From JBQTKD01 sp052386455 (lineage in GTDB: Bacteria > Actinomycetota > Actinomycetes > Sporichthyales > Sporichthyaceae): a stretch of 64,000 nt of DNA. The stretch is taken from NCBI GenBank assembly GCA_052386455.1, contig JBQTKD010000043.1, positions 29,935-93,934 on the forward strand, written 5' to 3'. A program made the position numbers and the translations under genes. Below are positions 8,717 to 15,376 of this stretch, in pieces (the first letter of the stretch is position 1; every line of letters starts with the position of its first letter). The notes beneath the pieces were generated by a model. The model had not been told where the DNA came from. It saw only the letters and a list, made by a program, of their open reading frames with translations, and ran no database searches.

Positions 8717-9108
8717 CCCGCGCGCTCCAGCACGTTCGCGTCGCTGCAGAAGCCTCGCCAGCTGCGCTTCAGGCAGAGCAGGCCGAGCAGGATCCCGTCC
8801 TCGTCGACGACCGCCCGCCGGCGCGTGCCGGTCTCCACCATGAGCTCGAGGGCGGCCTGCGCGCCGAGGTCCGGGCGGATCGTTCGGTCCTGCAGCGTCC
8901 CGAGGGACAGCACCGCCAGGTCGTCGGCGCTGTCCTTCTCGAGATCCCACCGGCCGACCGTGGCGACGAGGCGCCGCCGCGGGCCGACGATCAGCAGCAG
9001 GTGGACGTGGTCGTCGCGGAAGGCGGCGCGGGCGTCGCCGACGGTCGCCGAGGTGGGCAGGGTCTTGGGGCTGGTGACCATGGCCTCGGCAACCGTCCAA
9101 CCCGTCAT
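8713..9108 (-). CDS. CBS-domain protein coupled to the acetylene-hydratase-like enzyme
   Basis: A 131-residue protein holding a pair of CBS motifs: MTGWTVAEAMVTSPKTLPTSATVGDA, then HVHLLLIVGPRRRLVATVGR, and a second motif with TRRRAVVDEDGILLGLLCLKR. CBS pairs usually bind adenosine nucleotides and gate a partner. Its ATG overlaps the upstream enzyme's TGA as ATGA, so the two should be translated together. A tight link of a CBS module to a molybdo/tungsto-enzyme suggests regulation or cofactor sensing; this is inference. It is the last gene of the operon. Confidence 0.82.
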   Translation of the reverse strand: MTGWTVAEAMVTSPKTLPTSATVGDARAAFRDDHVHLLLIVGPRRRLVATVGRWDLEKDSADDLAVLSLGTLQDRTIRPDLGAQAALELMVETGTRRRAVVDEDGILLGLLCLKRSWRGFCSDANVLERAG

Positions 9109-11354
9109 GCGAGCGCCGCCTCGGAACCGGCACCGTGCCAGTGCTTGGTGCCGGACTCGAACGGCTTCCAGAAGGCGGGCCGCTCGATCTTGTAGACCTT
9201 GCACATCGTCCCTCGCATGGCCGGAATTCCCTGCTCGGGGTCGGAGACGTCCATGCTGTCGCCCATCAGCAGGCCGTCGTGGGCGACGAACTGACCCGAG
9301 TAGTGGGGAGCGTAGGCCTCCTGCTCCGGGAACCACCACATGTACGGGACGCGGATGCACTTCGGGTGCGCGTCGTGGCAGAACTTCACCACCGCCTCGA
9401 TCCGGCCGTGCAGCGACTCGACCGCGACGTAGTCCCCGTCGACGAGGTCGAGGTCGTAGCCGGTGTCGGGGAAGATCTCGACCCACGGTTCGGGCGCGAG
9501 CTTGCGCAGGGACTCGATGTTGCGGCCCTGGGACTGGAAGAACGGCTCGGACTTGTCGCCGTTGAAGAAGTACAGGGGGTACTCCTCGGCGAGGTCCGGG
9601 CGGTTGATCGGGGTGTCGCGCTGCTCGACGTACTTGGGCAGCGGGTCGTACCCGAACTCCTCGAGCAGCGTCGAGTACAGCTCCACCTTGCCCGTGGGCG
9701 TGGCGAATCCGACCTTCTTGTGCTTCTCCCATTCCGGGGCCGGGAAGTTGACGCCACCCGCGGCCATGAACTCGGCGTGGGTCATGCCGGTCTTCGCCAG
9801 GCGCCAGTCGTAGAAGTCCTCGACGGTCTCCCACGGCCAGTGCTCCGCCTGGCCCATCCGGTGCGCCAGGTTGCGCCAGAAGTAGAACTCCGACTTCGAG
9901 TCGCCGATCGGCTCGATGGCCTGCTCGCCGCCCATGACGATCGTGTGCCAGTCCCAGTGGTTGTTGACGACCGGCTTCTCGGCCCAGGTGGCGGCGGGTA
10001 GGACGTAGTCGGCCATCTGCGCGGTCGGGACCATGAAGATGTCCATCACGACGAGCAGGTCGAGGTTCTCCAGGCCCTGACGCACGTGGTTGCCGTTGGT
10101 GTAGGCGCCGAGGGTGTTCGACCCGACGGTGATCATGCTCTTCACCGGGTACGGGTCGCCGGTGATCATCGCGTCCCAGATCGCACCCGGGCGGGACATG
10201 ACCGCACCGCTGATCTGGCTGGCCCACGGGCGACCGAACACCCGCTCGTTGGCCTCGTTCATCTTCTCCCACAGCTCGTAGCTGAACAGCTTGTTCGTCT
10301 CGACGCCGAGCTGCTTCTTGCGCTGGTCGGGCGAGATCGCGTGGTCCATCTGGACCTCGTTCTCGGTGATCACGTTCGGGTTGAAGCCCATCAGCATCTC
10401 GCCGCCGGGGACGTCGATGTAGCCGCAGATCGCCCGCAGAATGGCGAAGCAGCGGATCGACTGGGTGCTGTTGGAGTGCTGGTCGGTGACCGGCGTCCAC
10501 GGGATGACCGCGGGACCGGAGGTCGCGTACATGCGTGCCGCGGCGCGGATCTGGTCGGCCGGCACCCAGGTGAGCTCCTCGACCCGCTCCGGGGAGTACT
10601 CCTGCACGCGCTCCTTGAGCTCTTCGAACCCGTGCGTGTGGTTCGCGACGAAGTCCTTGTCGTACAGCTCCTCGTTGACGATCACGTTGATCCAGCCCAG
10701 CGCGAGCGCGGGGTCGCTGCCCGGGCGCAGCCGCAGGTGGATGTCGGCGCGCTTGGAGCTGAAGCCCACGCGCGGGTCGACGGTGATCAGCTTCGCGCCG
10801 CGCTTGAGGGCGTCGCGGATCCAGAGGTATTCGGCGGTCCACTTGTTCGGCTGCGGGTCGTGGCCCCACAGCACGATGGTCTGGGTGCGCCAGTAGTCCG
10901 GGAAGGGCATCCACCCGTTGGTCACCTTGTTCGGGCCGGTGGTGTTGCCGAGGCACAGGTAGCCGGCGTAGACCCAGTTCGGGCAGCCGAGCACGTTCAT
11001 GAAGCGCTTCGGGATGTCCAGCGGCACGATCGTGCCGCCGGCGGCGACCAACGACTCCGGGCCGTACTGGGCGATGCTGGAGGTCAGCCGCTCGGCGATT
11101 TCGTCCAGCGCCTGCTCCCAGCCGATCTCCTCCCACTGACCCGACCCGCGCTCGCCGACGCGCTTGAGCGGCGTGCGCAGCCGGTCCTTGTGGTAGACGA
11201 CGTCGGCCATGGCCGCGCCCTTGTTGCACAGCGCGTGCGGGGTGATCGGGTGATCGGGGTTGCGCCGGATCTGGAGCAGCTTGCCGTCCTCGACGTCGGC
11301 CAGAACGTTGCACTTGATGTCGCACGAGTGACAGATGACGCGCTTGGATTCCAC
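9105..11354 (-). CDS. Acetylene-hydratase-like bis-MGD (W/Mo) enzyme, DMSO-reductase superfamily
   Basis: A 749-residue molybdopterin oxidoreductase-fold protein. The N-terminal [4Fe-4S] motif is CHSCDIKC (Cys8, Cys11, Cys15) with Cys43 (ALCNKG). Asp12 directly follows Cys11, as the catalytic Asp13 does in Pelobacter acetylenicus acetylene hydratase. Further matches, recalled from the published enzyme, are Cys134 in YLCLGNTTG (W ligand Cys141), Ile13, Leu135 (Ile142), Trp172 (Trp179), Trp286 (Trp293) and Trp467 (Trp472). The run GFEELKERVQEY is identical to the reference as I remember it. There is no Tat signal, so it is cytoplasmic. GTG 11354 is chosen for its AAGGA site and because the Cys motif starts there. 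The predicted reaction is hydration of acetylene to acetaldehyde, a non-redox step. A related, uncharacterised oxidoreductase is the alternative. Confidence 0.85.
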   Translation of the reverse strand: MESKRVICHSCDIKCNVLADVEDGKLLQIRRNPDHPITPHALCNKGAAMADVVYHKDRLRTPLKRVGERGSGQWEEIGWEQALDEIAERLTSSIAQYGPESLVAAGGTIVPLDIPKRFMNVLGCPNWVYAGYLCLGNTTGPNKVTNGWMPFPDYWRTQTIVLWGHDPQPNKWTAEYLWIRDALKRGAKLITVDPRVGFSSKRADIHLRLRPGSDPALALGWINVIVNEELYDKDFVANHTHGFEELKERVQEYSPERVEELTWVPADQIRAAARMYATSGPAVIPWTPVTDQHSNSTQSIRCFAILRAICGYIDVPGGEMLMGFNPNVITENEVQMDHAISPDQRKKQLGVETNKLFSYELWEKMNEANERVFGRPWASQISGAVMSRPGAIWDAMITGDPYPVKSMITVGSNTLGAYTNGNHVRQGLENLDLLVVMDIFMVPTAQMADYVLPAATWAEKPVVNNHWDWHTIVMGGEQAIEPIGDSKSEFYFWRNLAHRMGQAEHWPWETVEDFYDWRLAKTGMTHAEFMAAGGVNFPAPEWEKHKKVGFATPTGKVELYSTLLEEFGYDPLPKYVEQRDTPINRPDLAEEYPLYFFNGDKSEPFFQSQGRNIESLRKLAPEPWVEIFPDTGYDLDLVDGDYVAVESLHGRIEAVVKFCHDAHPKCIRVPYMWWFPEQEAYAPHYSGQFVAHDGLLMGDSMDVSDPEQGIPAMRGTMCKVYKIERPAFWKPFESGTKHWHGAGSEAALA

Positions 11355-11394
11355 GACGATTCCTTCCGATACACCCGATGCGACGGGCGCGCCC

Positions 11395-11733
11395 TCAGTC
11401 CGACGGAGCCGGCCGGGGGCTGAAGTGGGCTGTGTACTTGTCGGGCTGGCCCCGGAATTCCTCCGCGTCCGCGAGCGGGGACTTGCGGCGACGGATGACG
11501 GGCCATTGGGCTGCGAACTGGGCGTTGAGTTCGGCCCACGCCTGAGCCTCGGGATAGCTGTCCGGGAGGATCGCGTCCGCGGGACATTCGGGTTCGCAGA
11601 TCCCACAGTCGATGCACTCGACCGGGTCGATGACGAGCATGTTCTCGCCCTCGTGGAAACAGTCGACGGGGCACACCTCGGCGCAGTCGGTGAACTTGCA
11701 CCGAATGCACTCCTGCGTGACCACGAACGGCAT
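11395..11733 (-). CDS. fdxA: 7Fe ferredoxin ([3Fe-4S][4Fe-4S], FdxA type)
   Basis: A 112-residue ferredoxin. The first cluster uses Cys9, Cys17 and Cys21 (followed by Pro), plus Cys50 or its neighbours; the second has the classic CIDCGICEPECP run (Cys40, Cys43, Cys46, Cys50). The spacing is that of Azotobacter FdI and mycobacterial FdxA, in which Asp16 replaces a cluster Cys. It carries electrons at low potential. It sits 40 bp upstream of the acetylene-hydratase-like gene in the same direction, so it may activate that enzyme: the Pelobacter enzyme needs a strong reductant although its reaction is non-redox. A role as partner for the P450 is also possible. Confidence 0.93.
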   Translation of the reverse strand: MPFVVTQECIRCKFTDCAEVCPVDCFHEGENMLVIDPVECIDCGICEPECPADAILPDSYPEAQAWAELNAQFAAQWPVIRRRKSPLADAEEFRGQPDKYTAHFSPRPAPSD

Positions 11734-11796
11734 CGCTCCTCCTCTCCTTCAGTCTGGAGACGGGAGCGAGCGCGAAGTGTCCAACTCTGAGACGCC

Positions 11797-13431
11797 TCAG
11801 ACGTCGATGTGGAAGTCCGCGATCCTGCGGTACAGCGTCGCGCGGGAGATGCCGAGCCGCAGGGCCGCGGTGCGCTTGTTGCCCTCGGCCGCCGCGAGGG
11901 CGGCGATGATCGCCTCGCGCTCGACCCGCTGCATGGCCGTCAGGTGCCGCGGCGCGACGTCGACGGCGCCGTCGAGGTCGCCCGGCATGATGTCGCCGGC
12001 CCGGCGCTTGGCCGCGGCGGCTGCGAGCAGCCCGCGGAGCTCGGCGACGTTGCCTTCCAACCGCGCGGTGCGCAGGAGGGCCAGGGTGTCCTGATGCAGG
12101 CGCAGGTTCGCGGAGTGGGCCGAGAGCAGCGCCTTGGCGAGCGGCTCGACGTCTTCGCGGCGGTCCTGCAGCGCCGGAACCTCCACGTGCACCGGAAAGC
12201 GGCTCGCGAGGCGCGGGTGGATCGACGGCGTCGCGGCGGTCGCCACGACGCGCGCGTCTGCGCCGGCCCGATCGATCTCGGCCGCGAGTTCGGCGGTCTG
12301 CCGCTCGTCGAGCAGGTCGACGTGGCGAAGAACGACCCCGGTCGACGGAGCGCGCAGTTGCGACGCGAGCCGAGGCAGCCAGCCCTCGGTCGCCTGCGGG
12401 AAGACGTGCTCGCCCACCTCGGCCAGGCCGTTGAGCTCGTGGATCGCCCGCCCGACCGCCGCCTTGCCGACTCCGATCCGGCCGGTCACCAGAACCGGCA
12501 GCCCGCCGGCGGCGGCGGACCGCGCTCGCCTGCACAGGACGGTCCACTGCGGCGAGGCGCCCGCGAGGCCCGGCAGGCCGGCGGGACCCGCGGCCCGTCC
12601 CGCCCGGCGCGGCCGCTCGGCGACGGTCTCCAGCACTACGCCGGGAAACTCGACGTCGTCCGTGCGCGTGTAGACCCGCACGGACAGGTCCTCCCCCACC
12701 TCCAGCAGGGCTCCGTGATCCGAGCCCGTCAGCCCTCGCGTTGCGCGGACCAGGGAGGCGCGGTCGACCGGGTCGAACTGTTCGGCCCGGCGGTTCAACA
12801 TCACGGCGTCCTCGGTGGCCGCGAAGACCGCGCCTCTACTGCGCCGGGCCAACTGCATGAAGCACTCGAGTTGCGCGCGTTCGCGGATCGTGGCTTCGCC
12901 CGCGAGCAGCGCTTCGATGTGCCGGGCCGCATCCTCCAGGACCGCCGCGAACAGCGGGTGATCCCCGGATTCGGGCAGGATGATCGCCATCGACCCGGCC
13001 ATCCGGCGGGTGTGCGGCTGGAACAGCGGGACGCCGTAGCAGGCGAACTGCTGGAGCATGTGGGCGTAGTGCTCCTGGCCGACGATCCGGACGGGCCGCC
13101 GTTCCTCGAGCGCCGTTGCCGCTGCGTTCGTTCCCGCCTGGTCTTCGCCGTAGGAGGAGCCCGCGTAGATCTGCAGGCTGTCGAATCCGGCGAGGACGGC
13201 CGAGGACGTTCCGCGACGGTCGATGACTACCGCGCGCTCGTCCATCAAGACGATTCCCGCCTGGACGGACGCCAGCCGCTGGACGAGGGTGTCGAGTACC
13301 GGCGCCACCGAGCGGCGCAACCGCTCGCCGGAATCGACGAGCGGCGCCGCGGTGATCTGGTTGGCGTCGATGGCCTGCGCGACGCCGCTGAGCTCGGAGC
13401 GCAGCCAGGAGTTCGCGATCTCCGTACGCAT
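11797..13431 (-). CDS. AcoR-like transcriptional regulator (GAF, degenerate AAA+, Fis HTH)
   Basis: A 544-residue regulator. The N-terminus EIANSWLRS is typical of AcoR/MimR-type activators, followed by a GAF-like sensor (about 55-190, with SSYGEDQAGTNAAATAL). An AAA+-like region has Walker A VTGRIGVGKAAVGRAIHE, and a C-terminal Fis-type helix-turn-helix has NKRTAALRLGISRATLYRRI. No GAFTGA sigma-54 contact loop is visible, so it probably does not act through sigma-54; this is common in actinobacterial members. ATG 13431 has GAGGGGAG seven bases upstream. It lies 63 bp upstream of fdxA in the same direction, so it probably controls the acetylene-hydratase-like operon in response to a small molecule sensed by GAF. 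Confidence 0.88.
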   Translation of the reverse strand: MRTEIANSWLRSELSGVAQAIDANQITAAPLVDSGERLRRSVAPVLDTLVQRLASVQAGIVLMDERAVVIDRRGTSSAVLAGFDSLQIYAGSSYGEDQAGTNAAATALEERRPVRIVGQEHYAHMLQQFACYGVPLFQPHTRRMAGSMAIILPESGDHPLFAAVLEDAARHIEALLAGEATIRERAQLECFMQLARRSRGAVFAATEDAVMLNRRAEQFDPVDRASLVRATRGLTGSDHGALLEVGEDLSVRVYTRTDDVEFPGVVLETVAERPRRAGRAAGPAGLPGLAGASPQWTVLCRRARSAAAGGLPVLVTGRIGVGKAAVGRAIHELNGLAEVGEHVFPQATEGWLPRLASQLRAPSTGVVLRHVDLLDERQTAELAAEIDRAGADARVVATAATPSIHPRLASRFPVHVEVPALQDRREDVEPLAKALLSAHSANLRLHQDTLALLRTARLEGNVAELRGLLAAAAAKRRAGDIMPGDLDGAVDVAPRHLTAMQRVEREAIIAALAAAEGNKRTAALRLGISRATLYRRIADFHIDV

Positions 13432-13511
13432 GCCGCCGCTCCCCTCGCCAATGAGGCCTATTTATGCTCGCACACATACTCGGCATCCCCAAGGGCGCGT
13501 GGCGCGGCGCC

Positions 13512-13553
13512 GCTGACCATCGAGCACAGAAACGACGGGCGAGGCGGCCGCGG
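13512..13553. repeat. Interspersed 42-bp repeat, copy 1
   Basis: It begins CTGACCATCGAGCACAGAA and ends GAGGCGGCCGCGGG. It matches 23751-23792 at 37 of 42 positions. Both copies lie at the 3-prime side of a gene, which suggests a REP-like or terminator-associated element. Confidence 0.7.
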
Positions 13554-13563
13554 GTCGCCGCCT
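13540..13563 (-). terminator. Hairpin after the double-ABM gene
   Basis: Perfect 8-base arms GAGGCGGC (13540-13547) and GCCGCCTC (13556-13563) with an 8-base loop. It sits just past the stop of the minus-strand gene ending at 13574. No T-run follows, which is common for actinobacterial terminators. Confidence 0.5.
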
Positions 13564-13573
13564 CCGATGTTGA

Positions 13574-14266
13574 TCAGTCGCCCTCGAACGGCTTCGGCAG
13601 CCAGCCCACCGCCTCGCCGGCGGCGACCTCCGTGGGCCACAGCCGCAGATTCAGCACGTCGGAAACGACGCCGCCGTGCTCGCCGCGCTGGGCGTGGATC
13701 TCGTCCAGCAGACCGCCCGCCCGGGTGATGTAGTCCAGACCGCCCCAGTACGTGATCGCCGCCATCGTCCCGCCGACCGGGTCGTGTCCCCAGTAGCCGA
13801 CGCGGAATCCGGCCTGCTCCTTCAACCGACGCAGCGCGTCGTGCGTCGAGGCGCGGAGATGGTCGAGTGCGTCGCGGCCGGGCAGCACTTCGTAGAACAC
13901 GACGCGCAGCCAGGTGGAGACGTCGCGGCTGGTCACGACCTCCCACGCGCTCGGATCCCACGAGGCGGGCGGGGTGACGGACTGGAGGTTGACCTCCTTG
14001 CCGAGCCGCAGCCCGCTGCCGAGCCGCTCTCGCCGCAGCGCTTCGAGGTAGTCGCCGGCGGCCTGGATTGCCTCGCGCGACCGCCAGTACGTCACCGCCG
14101 CGAGCATCGTGTCGTCGGGGTCGTGGGCCCACCGCCCGACGATGAAGCCGGGGTTCCTGCGGAGGTTGCGGTGCACCTCCTGCAGGCTCTCGACGATGTA
14201 CTCGCGCGCGTCGGCGTCGCCCGGGGGAATGCGGTAGGTGACGATCCGCAGCCAGGTCTCGGACAT
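13574..14266 (-). CDS. Tandem-duplicated ABM-fold (dimeric alpha-beta barrel) protein
   Basis: A 230-residue protein made of two related halves. Half one has WLRIVTYRI, GFIVGRWAHDPDDTMLAAVTYW; half two has WLRVVFYEV, GFRVGYWGHDPVGGTMAAITYW. This is the antibiotic-biosynthesis-monooxygenase or heme-oxygenase-like ferredoxin fold, and the duplication would give an intramolecular barrel. Members include cofactor-free monooxygenases, but no catalytic residues can be assigned here. The start has AAGGAG five bases upstream. It is immediately upstream of the AcoR-like regulator in the same direction with a hairpin between them. Enzymatic role uncertain. Confidence 0.72.
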   Translation of the reverse strand: MSETWLRIVTYRIPPGDADAREYIVESLQEVHRNLRRNPGFIVGRWAHDPDDTMLAAVTYWRSREAIQAAGDYLEALRRERLGSGLRLGKEVNLQSVTPPASWDPSAWEVVTSRDVSTWLRVVFYEVLPGRDALDHLRASTHDALRRLKEQAGFRVGYWGHDPVGGTMAAITYWGGLDYITRAGGLLDEIHAQRGEHGGVVSDVLNLRLWPTEVAAGEAVGWLPKPFEGD

Positions 14267-14440
14267 GCCGCTCCTTCCGGGCCGGTGTGACCAAGGCCAA
14301 CCCAGACAGTCTTCACGAGGCGCCGGTGCCTAGGAAGGGGCGGTACCCCCGTGACGCCCGCCACGCTTGACAACGCCCGGACGCTCAGAACCCGCGGAAT
14401 ACCCCGTCCTCGCCAATGGCCGAGGCGAAATCGTCCCAGA

Positions 14441-15376
14441 TCAGCGGACCGTGACGGCCTTGACCGCGGGAGTGGGGTCCGCGTTGCCGGCTCGGTCGAC
14501 GGCTCGGATGCGCATCGTGTGCTTGCCGGCCGACACCTTCTTGATCGTGTACCTGCTCGTGCACTCCTTCCACGCCCCACTGTCGAGCTTGCACTGGAAG
14601 TGCACGCCGGAACTGCGATCGTCGGAGGCGAAGCCGAAGTACAGCGACCGGTAGGGGTACGGACTGCGCGGATAGGACGTGATCTCGGTGTTGGGCGCCT
14701 TGGTGTCCACAACACCCGCGGTGGCCCTCGCGTCTCCGGCCGCCCCGCCTGCGGACGCCGTCGCTCCGCCACCGCCCACGGGGCCCCAGCCGGGCGAGCC
14801 GAGCTGTCCGGCGTCGCCGCCGATCGAGCCCCAGTTCGTGCTGGACGAGCCGCCGCCGCCGGCGCCCACGAGAAGCGGTGGCGAATCCGACGCAGAGCCG
14901 GCGACGCGGACGCTGGAGGCGCCGCCGCCCCCGTAGCCGAACTCGCCGGAGTTGTAGCTGGAGTCGGGGGGTGCGGCGCCGCCGTTGCCCCCGCCGCCGA
15001 AGCCGCCCATGCGACCCGTCGGCGTCTGGCCGACGATGAGTTCGAGATCTCGGCCGGGGTCGACGGCGATCGCCGCGGTGGCCGTCGTGCCCAGGCCGCC
15101 GCGGTTGTTCGAGCTTCCGTTGTAGTCGACGGACGACCCGCCGGTCGCGCCGCTCACCGACATTCGAACGCTGTAGACCTCGGCGGGCACGTCGAAGACG
15201 ATCGGCTTGCCGGTCCACGACCCGAACGAGCACGTGACGAGCGAATTCGCGTCCATGGCGCAACCACTGGGAACGGCAGGAGCGGCGGCGAGCGCAGGCG
15301 CGGCGGCGAGTACCGGCGCACAGGCGGCGGCCAGAACGCCGACGACGGTCGCCACTGCACGAGCTCGGCGGCTCAC
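14441..15376 (-). CDS. Secreted glycine-rich protein with C-terminal Ig-like domain
   Basis: A 311-residue exported protein with a signal peptide VSRRARAVATVVGVLAAAC ending near APALA. A central glycine-rich region (FGGGGNGGAAPP, GYGGGGASSVRVAG, LLVGAGGGGSSS) resembles the Gly-rich domain found beside ALK-type receptors and in many bacterial surface proteins. The C-terminus is a beta-sandwich typical of bacterial Ig-like repeats (FQCKLDSGAWKECTSRYTI then MRIRAVDRAGNADPTP). Its GTG overlaps the stop of the upstream NHL protein as GTGA, so the two are translationally coupled and likely act together at the cell surface. No catalytic motif is seen. Confidence 0.8.
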   Translation of the reverse strand: MSRRARAVATVVGVLAAACAPVLAAAPALAAAPAVPSGCAMDANSLVTCSFGSWTGKPIVFDVPAEVYSVRMSVSGATGGSSVDYNGSSNNRGGLGTTATAAIAVDPGRDLELIVGQTPTGRMGGFGGGGNGGAAPPDSSYNSGEFGYGGGGASSVRVAGSASDSPPLLVGAGGGGSSSTNWGSIGGDAGQLGSPGWGPVGGGGATASAGGAAGDARATAGVVDTKAPNTEITSYPRSPYPYRSLYFGFASDDRSSGVHFQCKLDSGAWKECTSRYTIKKVSAGKHTMRIRAVDRAGNADPTPAVKAVTVR

